From Nocardia harenae NBRC 108248 (GTDB taxonomy: Bacteria; Actinomycetota; Actinomycetes; Mycobacteriales; Mycobacteriaceae), in the NCBI RefSeq assembly GCF_001612885.1, contig NZ_BDBH01000016.1, forward strand, positions 1 through 64,000: DNA of 64,000 bases. The letters run 5' to 3'. The position numbers and the translations under genes were made by a program. Below are positions 23,305 to 32,143 of this stretch, one piece after another; within the stretch, counting starts at the first letter, position 1; every line of letters begins with the position of its first letter. The notes beneath the pieces were generated by a model, which was not told where the DNA came from, ran no database searches, and saw only the letters and a program-made list of their open reading frames with translations.

Positions 23305-23745
23305 TCAGCCGCGCTCGATCAGGAACTCGATCGCGGCCGCGTAGCCGAACACGCCCATGCCCGCGACCACCGCCGTGGCGATCGGCGAGACGAAGGAGTG
23401 GTGCCGGAACTCCTCGCGGGCGTGCACATTGCTGATGTGCACCTCCACGACCGGAACCTCCGGGATCACCAGCGCGTCGCGCAGCGCCACCGAGGTGTGC
23501 GTGAGCCCGCCCGGGTTGATCACGATGCCGGACTCGACGCCGCGCGCGGCATGGATCCGGTCGATCAGCGCACCCTCGGAGTTGGAGTGGAACGCGGTGA
23601 CCGCGCGGCCGTGCCGCTCCGCCGTCCGACGGCAGAGCGCCACCACGTCGTCCAGGGTGTCCGAGCCGTACACCTCCGGCTGCCTGGTGCCGAGCATGTT
23701 CAGGTTCGGGCCGTTGAGCACCAGGATCGGGCCGGAGGCTGACAT
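23305..23745 (-). CDS. aroQ: Type II 3-dehydroquinate dehydratase
   Basis: 146 residues with all family hallmarks: LVLNGPNLNMLGTRQPEVYG (catalytic tyrosine in VYG), FHSNSEGALIDRIHAA, GIVINPGGLTHTSVALRDAL, EVHISNVHAREEFRHHSF. It dehydrates 3-dehydroquinate in the shikimate pathway. It stands alone here, away from other aro genes. The 3' end is one base from the convergent F420 oxidoreductase stop. Confidence 0.95.
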   Translation of the reverse strand: MSASGPILVLNGPNLNMLGTRQPEVYGSDTLDDVVALCRRTAERHGRAVTAFHSNSEGALIDRIHAARGVESGIVINPGGLTHTSVALRDALVIPEVPVVEVHISNVHAREEFRHHSFVSPIATAVVAGMGVFGYAAAIEFLIERG

Positions 23746-23769
23746 GCGGGCAACCCTACCGGGCCGGGA

Positions 23770-24348
23770 TCAGAGATCCTTCGGCCCTTCGGCGCGCAGG
23801 TCGTCCACGGTCTTCATAGCCGAGCGCAGCTCCGCCAGCCAGGACTCGGCGTGCTTGCCCGCCAGCCGGACGGTCCAGGCCAGCGCGTCCGCCCTCGACC
23901 GCGCCACCCCGGCGTCGACCAGGGTGTCGAGCACCTTGCGCTCCGGCTGGCGCAGCCGGGTCATCACCGGCACCGCGAGGTGGGTGAAGAGGATGCGCTC
24001 GCCGTCCACCGTGATGCCCCAGGCGATATTGCGCCGGTAGCGGTGCTGCGCCTCCTCCGCGATCCGCATGCGCGCCGAGCGGGTGCCCTCGCGGAACCGC
24101 GCGATCGCGCCCTCCTTGGTCGCGGCCGGGATCTCCTCGCCCTCGCCGGGCTGCTCGCCGGGCGGCGTCAGCCGGAGCTCGCCGACCACCACGATCTCGT
24201 CGCGGTCGATCTCCAGCGTCGGCGGGCCGACGAACCACTCCTCAGGCAATCTCCCGGCGAACCAGTCGGCGGCATCCGCCGCATCCGGGAGGTCGGCCTG
24301 CTGCCAGCCGCCGGGCCTGCCGAATCCGCGTCGCTGTCCGTGTCCCAT
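23770..24348 (-). CDS. Conserved hypothetical actinobacterial protein
   Basis: 192 residues, acidic and soluble. It contains WFAGRLPEEWFVGPPTLEID, an IAEEAQHRYRRNIAWGITVD stretch and a C-terminal helical part (VMTRLRQPERKVLDTLVDAG, RSRADALAWTVRLAGKHAES). I recognise it as a conserved protein but not a named domain. It lies 25 bp upstream of aroQ on the same strand and may be co-transcribed. The leader on the minus strand has repeated gtaatc motifs. Confidence 0.7.
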   Translation of the reverse strand: MGHGQRRGFGRPGGWQQADLPDAADAADWFAGRLPEEWFVGPPTLEIDRDEIVVVGELRLTPPGEQPGEGEEIPAATKEGAIARFREGTRSARMRIAEEAQHRYRRNIAWGITVDGERILFTHLAVPVMTRLRQPERKVLDTLVDAGVARSRADALAWTVRLAGKHAESWLAELRSAMKTVDDLRAEGPKDL

Positions 24349-24685
24349 GACGTCACCTGCCTGTCCTCTGTATTGCAGTGATTACAAGATTACGTCGCAA
24401 CGGCTCTTACCGGTTGCGCTCAGCGCGAACACGCCCGGGGTCCACCCGAATCGCCGAAGCGGGCGGCTGGCTGCCCGCCCGCAGGGCGGGGCCGGTACGG
24501 TAGCGGCGCCGGTTGTCTCCACAGGGCCGGGCGAAGGTCATGATCGGCCCCCGGCTCGCCGGGTTTTGGCACAATGGAGTTGCTGAGCATGCGTGGCGTC
24601 CCCGGTGCTCGAGGTGTCGCCGGCAGAGACTGGTCGGATACGGTTGTCTTGTTGCTGAAGTGACAAGAGTGAAGAGTGGGCGGAC
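24349..24685. other. Divergent intergenic region upstream of the PBP-like lipoprotein
   Basis: No gene seen. Near 24380 the minus-strand leader has gtaatcttgtaatcac, possibly operator half-sites of the hypothetical gene. A GC-rich imperfect hairpin (gcgggcggctggctgcccgc) lies near 24460. A ggatacggttgtcttg stretch before the PBP gene could contain a -10 element. Confidence 0.4.
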
Positions 24686-26362
24686 ATGGATGTGTGGGGA
24701 TCCCGCCGCTTTCGCCTCCGGAGCGCATTGGCACTCGTGGGGGTGGCGGCTATCGCGATCGCGATGGGATCATGCGGTGTCAGCGAGCAGCGGAACGAGG
24801 CGGAGGCGGTTGTCGAACGGTTCACGGAGTTGCTCGACGATCGTGACTACTCCGCCGCCGCCCAGCTGACCTCCTACCCCGCTGCCGCTTCGGCAACTCT
24901 CAAGCAAATGTTCGAGGGGCTGGACCCCGGCACCGTCGACTACGCCAAGACCCAGTTCATCGCGCTGGACGCGGAGTCCGGGATGTACAGCATGGACGTC
25001 GACTGGTCGTTCGGCGAGAACAAGCAGTGGCGCTACTCGCTGCAGGGCAATGTGCGCAAGCTCGCCATCGGCTGGCGGATCTCCTGGGAGCCCAGCGTCG
25101 TCATGCCGCCGCTGCAGAACAACCGCACCGTCCGGCTGGTGCGCACGCTGCCCGCGCCTGCGCCGAAGGTGGTCGACATCGCGGGTGCGCCGCTGATGAC
25201 CGAGCAGAACATCAATGTGGTCAAGCTGGATCCGGCCCGGATCGGCGACCCGGTCGCCGGCACCGACGCGCTGGCCCGCGCCATCGAGCCGGTCGCCCCG
25301 CTGATCACCGGCCCCGCGCTCATGCAGCAGCTCGCCACCTCGCAGGGCAAGCCGATCGTCGCGGTGAACCTGCGCGACGGCGACTTCGAGATCCTGGAGC
25401 CCGACCTGGTCGCGGTGCCCGGCGTGGTGATCGAGAAGCAGCCGCGGCTCATCTCCGCCGACCGCCGGGTCTGGTCGCCCATGCTGGACGCCCTGCGCAA
25501 GGTGCAGCAGGAGAGCCAGGAGGCGCACTCCGGCTGGGGTGTGCAGCTCTTCGAGCCGGACGGGAAGTTCGCCGGGCAGGTCGCCGGGTTCCAGGGCCCG
25601 CCGGGGCCGGATATCGCGGCCACCATGGACCAGCGGCTACAGCGCGCGGCCGAGGACGCGGTGGTGAGTTCGGCGACGCCCGCCTCGATCGTCGCCATTC
25701 AGCCGTCCAGCGGCGCGGTGGTCGCGGTGGCGCAGAACAGCCAGGCCAGCGAGCACGGGCCGGTCGCCTTCACCGGGCTCTACCCGGTCGGCGGCACCTC
25801 CGAGCTGTTCCGGCAGGTCGCCTCGGTGACGCACGGCAAGCCGCCGCAGGAGGTCACCGGGCAGGAGGCCGCGGACGCGGCGGCGCTGCTCGGGGTGGGG
25901 GTCGACTTCCAGGTGCCGGGGCTGGACGAGGTCACCGGGCGGCTGCCCGGCGGCCGCGGCGCGGAGCAGGTGAGCCAGAACGGCGGCGGCGATGCCATCC
26001 TGGCCAGCCCGTTCGGCATGGCCATCGCCACCGCCGCGGTGGCCCGCGGCGCGCTGGCGCCGCCGATGATCGAGGTCGGCCGCCCCGGCGCCACCGACGC
26101 CCCGCTCGGCGGGCTGAATGCGGAGATGGTCGACCGGCTGCGCGGGCTGCTGCGCGAGGGCACCGGCCGCCCCGAGTTCACCTCGGTGCGCGGCTACCGC
26201 GACGTCAGCGGGCTCGCGGCCACCGCAGGCGCCGATGGCTGGCTCCTCGCCACCATGGGTGACCTGGCCTTCGCCATCCACATCGACGCCGTCGACAGCG
26301 GTGACGCCACCGCGCGGATGGCGGCCCGGCTGCTGCAGTCGCTGGCCGCCCCCGACTCCTGA
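24686..26362 (+). CDS. Lipoprotein penicillin-binding-protein homologue lacking catalytic motifs
   Basis: 558 residues. A signal peptide with a lipobox-like MGSC is at the N-terminus. An NTF2-like MecA_N domain follows (about 30-160), then the PBP dimerisation domain and a transpeptidase fold (from about 325, ATMDQRLQRAAEDAV). The active-site motif expected as YPPGSTFK reads YPVGGTSE (366-373), replacing serine and lysine. The KTGTA motif reads LAATA (510-514), and no SxN is evident. The fold landmark ASPFGMAIATAAVARG is kept. It is probably a non-catalytic cell-wall scaffold or regulatory paralogue of the M. tuberculosis Rv2864c-type lipoprotein PBPs. The missing motifs are seen directly; the role is inferred. 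Confidence 0.85.
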   Translation: MDVWGSRRFRLRSALALVGVAAIAIAMGSCGVSEQRNEAEAVVERFTELLDDRDYSAAAQLTSYPAAASATLKQMFEGLDPGTVDYAKTQFIALDAESGMYSMDVDWSFGENKQWRYSLQGNVRKLAIGWRISWEPSVVMPPLQNNRTVRLVRTLPAPAPKVVDIAGAPLMTEQNINVVKLDPARIGDPVAGTDALARAIEPVAPLITGPALMQQLATSQGKPIVAVNLRDGDFEILEPDLVAVPGVVIEKQPRLISADRRVWSPMLDALRKVQQESQEAHSGWGVQLFEPDGKFAGQVAGFQGPPGPDIAATMDQRLQRAAEDAVVSSATPASIVAIQPSSGAVVAVAQNSQASEHGPVAFTGLYPVGGTSELFRQVASVTHGKPPQEVTGQEAADAAALLGVGVDFQVPGLDEVTGRLPGGRGAEQVSQNGGGDAILASPFGMAIATAAVARGALAPPMIEVGRPGATDAPLGGLNAEMVDRLRGLLREGTGRPEFTSVRGYRDVSGLAATAGADGWLLATMGDLAFAIHIDAVDSGDATARMAARLLQSLAAPDS

Positions 26363-26461
26363 CCCGGCGGAAAGCCCGCGGCGGCGCGCCGGTCGCGGCC
26401 CGCGCCGGCGCTGCGTGCCGGTCACCCCGGCGTGGACACTGCGGCGCGCTTGCCGGGCAGG

Positions 26462-26845
26462 TCAGCCCAGGGCGGAAACCGCGGCGCGCCAGCCGAGCAG
26501 GAAGAGCGCGAGCACCCCAGCCGCCACCAGCACGAAGCTGACTGCGGTGCCCTGACCGGAGACGGCGCGCAGCGCCATGCCGCCGGCCAGGGTCACCGCC
26601 CAGATCAGCACGCCGGACGGCCACAGCGCGGAGCCGTCGAAGGCGTCGGCGGTGCGCCGCGCCAGCAGCACTGCGCCCAGCCAGCCGAGCGCCAGCCCGG
26701 CGGCGAACGGCCACACCGTGCGCAGCAGCCCGGCCAGCACCGCCTCCTCGTGGCTGCGCCTGCCGATGGCGCAGAACAGGATCACCAGCACGACATCGAC
26801 GAGCAGCGGCACCAGGGTCCTCACGGCCTCCGAGCGTACCGACAT
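26462..26845 (-). CDS. DUF3054 family membrane protein
   Basis: 127 residues with four hydrophobic segments. The family start DVVLVILFCAIGRRSHEE is present, then VWPFAAGLALGWLGA and WPSGVLIWAVTLAGGMALR. The function of the family is unknown. It lies between a PBP-like gene and the YbhN-like gene. The 54-bp gap to the latter suggests possible co-transcription. Confidence 0.85.
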   Translation of the reverse strand: MSVRSEAVRTLVPLLVDVVLVILFCAIGRRSHEEAVLAGLLRTVWPFAAGLALGWLGAVLLARRTADAFDGSALWPSGVLIWAVTLAGGMALRAVSGQGTAVSFVLVAAGVLALFLLGWRAAVSALG

Positions 26846-26898
26846 CGCGCGCAGGTCATCCGCGCGGCAGGCCGGTCGGGTCGCCCGCGGACGGCGAC

Positions 26899-27984
26899 CT
26901 ACAGCGGGCGGCGGGACTCGAACTCCCGCTCGTACTCCGCCTCGTCGGCGTGCCGCGTGCGGAAGAGGAAGGCGAAGACGATCCAGCCGACAATGGCCAC
27001 CAGCACGAAGCTCACCATGCGGTAGACGAAGGCGGCGGCGACGGCCTGGGCCGCGGGCAGCCCCGCGGCCACGGTGAGCGCGTAGATCAGGGTGGCGTCC
27101 ACGTAGACGATGCCGCCGGGCGCGAACGGGATCGAGCCCACCGCCTTGCCCGCGGCGAAGGCGATGAGCAGCCCGGCCCAGACCGGGTCGCCGCCGATGG
27201 CGTAGCAGGCGGCGCCGAGGCAGGCCACGTCGGCGAGCCGGTGCACCACGGCCCAGAACCCGACCAGCGCGCCGTCGCGGGTGCTGAGCCGCACCGACTC
27301 CAGCTGCCCGAGCATTTCGGTGATCGTGGCGAAGCCGTGGTCCCTCGGCCTCTTGCGCACCCGGTTGACCAGCGCGAGCCCGCGCCGGAGCAACGCCTCC
27401 AGCGAGCCGGGGCGGCGCGAGAGGTAGTTGCCCGCGGCGACCAGCGCGGCCACCGCGGCCAGCGTGAGCACCAGCTGGGCCGGGCCGATCCGGTCACCGG
27501 CCAGGATGGCGCCGCTCACCCCGAGCAGCGCGAGCCCGGCCGCGGCGACCACCCCGGAGAAGACCAGCTGCCAGGAGGCGACCACCGGGTTCGCCCCCCA
27601 GCGCCGGGTCTGCCGGTAGGTGAACGCCGTGGAGAAGACCTGCCCGGCGGGGAGCGTCACCGACATGGCGGTGGCGCCGTAGACCACCGCCACCGAGCGC
27701 GACTGGCTCACCGGCACCCCGCCCGCGCGCAGCAGCTGCTTCTGCACCCGGCCGAAACCGCTCATGGAGAGCGCCTGCAGGAAGACGCAGAGCGCCACCC
27801 AGCCCCAGTGGATCTCGGTGAGCTTCTGCCAGCTCTCGTGCAGCCGCGGCCAGAGGTAGACGCCCTCGCCGATCAGCAGCGCCAGCAGCGCGATGCCGAG
27901 GATCCAGCGCAGCCAGCGGGAACGGGCCGAGCGCTTCGGGACACGGCGCTCCGGGGTACCCACCCGTTCGCCGTTGGCCGTCAC
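26899..27984 (-). CDS. YbhN/UPF0104-type flippase-like integral membrane protein
   Basis: 361 residues with about eight membrane spans. It belongs to the lysylphosphatidylglycerol-synthase transmembrane superfamily: HWGWVALCVFLQALSMSGFG, YGATAMSVTLPAGQVFSTAF, GKAVGSIPFAPGGIVYVDAT. No synthetase domain is attached, so it probably moves a lipid rather than modifying it. It sits 4 bp from the cyclase gene upstream on the same strand. Confidence 0.82.
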   Translation of the reverse strand: MTANGERVGTPERRVPKRSARSRWLRWILGIALLALLIGEGVYLWPRLHESWQKLTEIHWGWVALCVFLQALSMSGFGRVQKQLLRAGGVPVSQSRSVAVVYGATAMSVTLPAGQVFSTAFTYRQTRRWGANPVVASWQLVFSGVVAAAGLALLGVSGAILAGDRIGPAQLVLTLAAVAALVAAGNYLSRRPGSLEALLRRGLALVNRVRKRPRDHGFATITEMLGQLESVRLSTRDGALVGFWAVVHRLADVACLGAACYAIGGDPVWAGLLIAFAAGKAVGSIPFAPGGIVYVDATLIYALTVAAGLPAAQAVAAAFVYRMVSFVLVAIVGWIVFAFLFRTRHADEAEYEREFESRRPL

Positions 27985-27988
27985 TGTC

Positions 27989-29551
27989 TCAGCCTATCCA
28001 ACGGGCCTGTTCCCGGTCGGTGGCGCCGCGCGCACCGTCCTGCTCCCGTGGCCAGGCCAGCAGCGTCATCCGGCGGCGCCCGCGCAGCTGCACCTCCTCG
28101 CCGGTGACCCAGAAGCTCTGCTCGCCGTCGTCCGCGAAATACAGCGCGCTGCCGGAGGCGAGCACCCGCTCCGGGCGGTCCTTGGCGAGTTCGGTCAAGC
28201 GCGACGCCTCGTTCACCGGATCGCCGATCACGGTGTACTCGAACCGGTTGGCCGCGCCGATATTGCCCGCCACCGCCAACCCGGCCGAGACCCCGATGCC
28301 GATATCGAGGCCGGGCACCTCGCGCAGCGTCTCGCGCAGCTCGCGGGCGGCGGCGAGCGCGGCGGTCGGCGCGTCCGGGCGGTCCAGCGGGGCGCCGAAG
28401 ATGGCGAGCGCGGCATCGCCGACGAACTTGTTCACGAAGCCGTGGTGCCGGTCGATGACGTCGACCACGATCCGGAAGAACTCGTTGAGCAGGCTCACCA
28501 CCTCGGTCGGCGGCCGCTCGGCCGCGGTGGCGGTGGAGCCGACCATGTCGACGAAGAGCACCGCGACGAACCTGGTCTCGCCGCCCAGCTCGGTGCCGTA
28601 GTCGAGGGCGCGCTGCGCGACCTCCTCGCCGACGTGCCTGCCGAAGAGCTCCTGGAGCTGGCGGCGCTTGGCCGCCTCCTCCATCATCCGGTTGAAACCG
28701 ACCTGGAGCAGCCCGATCTCGCTGCCGTCGAAGACCTCGACCTGCACGTCCACCGAGCCCGCCTGCACCCGGTCGATGGCCTGGCTGAGCTGGCGCACCG
28801 GGTCGGAGATGCTGGAGCCGGTGAGCATGGAAAGCGCCAGGGCCTGCAAGATCACCACGCCGCAGAGCAGCAGGATGGAGACGGCGAGCGACTGCGCCGA
28901 GAACTTCACGTCCGAGGAGATCTGGGTGACGCAGAGCAGCACGATCGCGATGGTCGGCGCGAAGGTGCCCATGCCCCAGGTCATCGCCATCCTGGTGCCG
29001 ACGCCCGGAGTCAGGGTGTGGTCGAAGGTGCCCTCGGTGAGCGCCTGCGCCGCGACCGGGCGCAGGATGCGCTCGCCGAGCATGTAGGTGAAGCCGAAGA
29101 CGATGGTCGCCGCCATGCACTGGGTGACGATCACCGCCAGCGCCAGCTCCGGCGAGTCGAGCAGGATGAAGGCGGTCAGGATGCCGCCGCCGACCAGCCA
29201 GATGAGCAGGTGCACGATGGCCTGCCGGAGCGGGGCGTGCAGCGCGGCCATCTGCTCGCGCCTGCTCGGCGGCCCGCCGCGCATCTGCCAGCGCATGACC
29301 GGGCGCAGCATGAGCGCCGACGCGGTGAGGCTGAGCACCCCGCCCGCGGCGAAGACGATGGCCGGGACCAGCAGCCCCGTGCGCCGCGGGCCGCCCTGCT
29401 CACCCTCGGGGACCGGCAGCCCGTACTGGATGAAGGCCCAGACCAGGATGGCGCCGAAGGCATTCGCCAGCAGCATGGAGGTCAGGTAGATCGGCCACCG
29501 CGTTCGCATGGTCTGTTTGACCGCTGCGATTGCTTCGAGGGGCGCCGACAC
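27989..29551 (-). CDS. Class III adenylate cyclase with membrane domain and HAMP
   Basis: About 520 residues from a GTG at 29551; an ATG at 29509 is an alternative. Six membrane spans (PIYLTSMLLANAFGAILVWA onward) are followed by a HAMP segment (DPVRQLSQAIDRVQAGSVDV) and a catalytic domain. The metal aspartates are in VLFVDMVGSTA and FVNKFVGDAALAIFG, which also carries the substrate lysine. The transition-state pair is in IGDPVNEASRL. All catalytic residues appear present. It resembles the mycobacterial Rv1318c-Rv1320c/Rv3645 group. It should make cAMP in response to a membrane or lipid signal. Confidence 0.9.
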   Translation of the reverse strand: MSAPLEAIAAVKQTMRTRWPIYLTSMLLANAFGAILVWAFIQYGLPVPEGEQGGPRRTGLLVPAIVFAAGGVLSLTASALMLRPVMRWQMRGGPPSRREQMAALHAPLRQAIVHLLIWLVGGGILTAFILLDSPELALAVIVTQCMAATIVFGFTYMLGERILRPVAAQALTEGTFDHTLTPGVGTRMAMTWGMGTFAPTIAIVLLCVTQISSDVKFSAQSLAVSILLLCGVVILQALALSMLTGSSISDPVRQLSQAIDRVQAGSVDVQVEVFDGSEIGLLQVGFNRMMEEAAKRRQLQELFGRHVGEEVAQRALDYGTELGGETRFVAVLFVDMVGSTATAAERPPTEVVSLLNEFFRIVVDVIDRHHGFVNKFVGDAALAIFGAPLDRPDAPTAALAAARELRETLREVPGLDIGIGVSAGLAVAGNIGAANRFEYTVIGDPVNEASRLTELAKDRPERVLASGSALYFADDGEQSFWVTGEEVQLRGRRRMTLLAWPREQDGARGATDREQARWIG

Positions 29552-29619
29552 GACAAACAATCTAGCGTTTCGATTCCGCGCGCACGGCAAGCGGCGGGTC
29601 CGGCGGATACGCTCGCGGA

Positions 29620-30930
29620 ATGACCGAGGCAGGGGCGAAGCCGGAGCGGCATCCGGCGGACGCGGTGCACCCGCTGGTCCGGCAGTCCGCGGAGTGGGCC
29701 TGGCGCCTGCTGGTGATCCTGGCGGCCTTCGTCGCGCTCAGCATGATCGTGCAGCGGATGGCGACCGTGGTGATCCCGCTCGCCATCGCGCTGCTCGCCG
29801 CCGCGCTGCTGGCCCCGCTGGTGGACTGGATGCAGCGCCGCGGGCTGCCGAGGGCGGTCGGCGTGTTCGTCACGCTGCTCGGCTCGATCGGGCTGGTCGC
29901 CGGGGTGCTGACCTTCGTGGTCGAGCAGTTCGTCGACGGCGTGCCGCAGCTCTCCGACGAGGTCACCAATAGCATCCACACCATCCAGGACTGGCTGATC
30001 AACGGCCCGCCACACCTCAGCGACGACCAGATCCGCAGCGCGGGCGACACCATCGTGCGCACCATCCAGGACAATCAGGACAGCGTGACCAGCGGCGCGC
30101 TCACCACCGCGACGGTGGTGGGGCACATCCTCACCGGCACCTTCCTGACGCTGTTCATCCTGATCTTCTTCCTCTACGGCGGCGACCAGATCTGGGATTT
30201 CGTCACCCGGATCGTGCCGACCCCGCACCGCGCCCGCACCCGCACCGCGGGCAGGCTCGGCTTCGGCTCGCTGGTCGGCTTCGTGCGAGCGACGGTGGTG
30301 GTCGCGGCGGTGGACGCCATCGGCATCGGCGCCGGGCTGGCCATCCTCGGGGTGCCGCTGGCGCTCCCGCTCGGCTCGCTGGTCTTCGTCGGCGCCTTCA
30401 TCCCGATCATCGGCGCCTTCCTCGCCGGGTTCATCGCGGTCTTCATCGCGCTGGTGACCAAGGGGTTCGTCACCGCGCTCATCGTGCTCGGCATCATCAT
30501 CGCGGTCATGCAGCTGGAAGGGCATGTGCTGCAACCGCTGCTGCTCGGCCGCGCGGTGAGCATCCACCCGCTGGCGGTGGTGCTGGCGATCACCGCGGGT
30601 GTCGTGCTCGGCGGGATCGCGGGCGGGTTGCTCGCGGTGCCCTTCGTCGCGGTGATGAACACCGCCATCCGCTCGCTGCTCGCCGGGGAGCCGGAAGAGA
30701 TGTTCTCCGAGATCAAACCGGTCACCGCGGAGCGCGGGCTCTACGACGCCGAGCCGGACGACATGCCCGCGCCGGAGCGGCTGGAGCTGGGCACCGTCGC
30801 CGCCGAGGAGGCCGCGCGGGCCCGCTTGCGCAAGCGCGGGGGCGCGGCCGCGACGGAAGCCGATGGCGGGGCGGGCGTGCGGCCGGAGTCCGGCGGAGAT
30901 GACACCGATGAGCGACCCGCACCCGGCTGA
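29620..30930 (+). CDS. AI-2E family transporter (PerM/YdiK-like)
   Basis: 436 residues with seven to eight spans. Family signatures include IPLAIALLAAALLAPLVDWM, GTFLTLFILIFFLYGGDQIWD, GVPLALPLGSLVFVGAFIPI and LEGHVLQPLLLGRAVSIHPLAVVLA. The C-terminal 80 residues are cytoplasmic and charged. Despite the name, substrates are mostly undefined and sodium-proton exchange has been shown for some members. The sensor kinase start overlaps its 3' end. M. tuberculosis has a homologue (Rv0205) beside mmpL3. Confidence 0.88.
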   Translation: MTEAGAKPERHPADAVHPLVRQSAEWAWRLLVILAAFVALSMIVQRMATVVIPLAIALLAAALLAPLVDWMQRRGLPRAVGVFVTLLGSIGLVAGVLTFVVEQFVDGVPQLSDEVTNSIHTIQDWLINGPPHLSDDQIRSAGDTIVRTIQDNQDSVTSGALTTATVVGHILTGTFLTLFILIFFLYGGDQIWDFVTRIVPTPHRARTRTAGRLGFGSLVGFVRATVVVAAVDAIGIGAGLAILGVPLALPLGSLVFVGAFIPIIGAFLAGFIAVFIALVTKGFVTALIVLGIIIAVMQLEGHVLQPLLLGRAVSIHPLAVVLAITAGVVLGGIAGGLLAVPFVAVMNTAIRSLLAGEPEEMFSEIKPVTAERGLYDAEPDDMPAPERLELGTVAAEEAARARLRKRGGAAATEADGGAGVRPESGGDDTDERPAPG

Positions 30931-32143
30931 CCCGGCGGGCGCCGTCCGGCGGGCCGACCCGGCGGACGGCGTGCACTCGGCGGGCGCCGCCGTCGCCCCG
31001 CTGTGGCGCGCCGCGCAGGCGTTCCGGCTGGTCACCCTGGTGTACGCGGTCGGGCAGCAGATCGCCTCGGTGCCGAACTACCACAACCAGCGGCTGAGCT
31101 GGGTGCTGATCGCGCTCATGGCGGTGTGGTCGGGGGTGAGCGCGCTCATGCTCTCGCAGTGGCACTTTCCCGAGGTCGCGCGGCGGCTGCGGGTGTGGGT
31201 GGTGATCGGCGATCACGTGGTGGTGATCCTGCTGATCGCCTCGACCCGGCTGGTCGCCGACTACGACTGGTACCACGGCCACCAGACCCTGCCCACCACG
31301 CTCTGGGCCACCAACGCCGTGATCTCCGCCGCCATCCTGCGCGGCCCGGTCGCCGGGGTGCTCTCCGGGCTGCTCATCGCCGCCGTCGCGCTGACCGTGC
31401 GCGACCAGTGGGGCAACGACGTCTGGGCCGATGCCACGGTGCCGGTGCTCGTCTCGGTCGGGCTCGCGCTCGGGCTCGCCGCCGAGACCGCGCGCCGGGC
31501 ACAGGGCCAGGTGGAGCGCGCGGTGCGGCTCACCGCGGCCGCCGAGGAGCGCGAGCGGCTGGCCCGCGAGGTGCACGACGGCGTGCTCCAGGTGCTCGCC
31601 TACATCAAGCGCCGCGGCACCGAGATCGGCGGCGCCACCGCGGAACTCGCGCGGCGCGCGGGCGAGCAGGAGGTGGCGCTGCGGGTGCTCCTCTCCGAGC
31701 AGGGCGCGCGCCCGCACGGCGAGCCTGGCGCCGAGGTCGACCTGCGGCCGCTGCTCACCGCGCAGGCCCGCCCCGACGTCTCGGTCTCCACCCCCGGCGA
31801 GCCGGTGCTCATCGGCCGCGCCGCCGCCGCCGAGCTGGACGGCGCGGTGCGCAACGCGCTGGCCAATGTCGCGCAGCACGCCGGGCCGGAGGCGAAGGCC
31901 TACGTACTGCTGGAGGACACCGGCGACGAGCTCATCGTGAGCGTGCGCGACGACGGCGTCGGAATACCGCCGGGGCGGCTGGCCGAGGCCGAGGCGGAGG
32001 GGCGGCTCGGGGTGTCGCGCAGCATCGTCGGCAGGCTGGCCGCGCTCGGCGGAACCGCGGTGCTGCTGACCGAGGAGACCGGCGGAGTCGGATTCGGTAC
32101 CGAGTGGGAGTTCCACGTGCCGCTGCACCGGGTGGCACCATGA
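30908..32143 (+). CDS. MacS-like sensor histidine kinase
   Basis: 411 residues. The start is set at the ATG at 30908, with GGAG upstream; another ATG lies at 30899. Four to five membrane segments occupy about residues 35-190. The dimerisation/phosphoacceptor helix ERERLAREVHDGVLQVLAYI carries the histidine. The ATPase domain includes AVRNALANVAQHAG and VRDDGVGIPPGRL. This is a HisKA_3/NarL-type kinase of the actinobacterial MacS family. Its stop overlaps the start of the response regulator (ATGA). Confidence 0.9.
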   Translation: MSDPHPADPAGAVRRADPADGVHSAGAAVAPLWRAAQAFRLVTLVYAVGQQIASVPNYHNQRLSWVLIALMAVWSGVSALMLSQWHFPEVARRLRVWVVIGDHVVVILLIASTRLVADYDWYHGHQTLPTTLWATNAVISAAILRGPVAGVLSGLLIAAVALTVRDQWGNDVWADATVPVLVSVGLALGLAAETARRAQGQVERAVRLTAAAEERERLAREVHDGVLQVLAYIKRRGTEIGGATAELARRAGEQEVALRVLLSEQGARPHGEPGAEVDLRPLLTAQARPDVSVSTPGEPVLIGRAAAAELDGAVRNALANVAQHAGPEAKAYVLLEDTGDELIVSVRDDGVGIPPGRLAEAEAEGRLGVSRSIVGRLAALGGTAVLLTEETGGVGFGTEWEFHVPLHRVAP

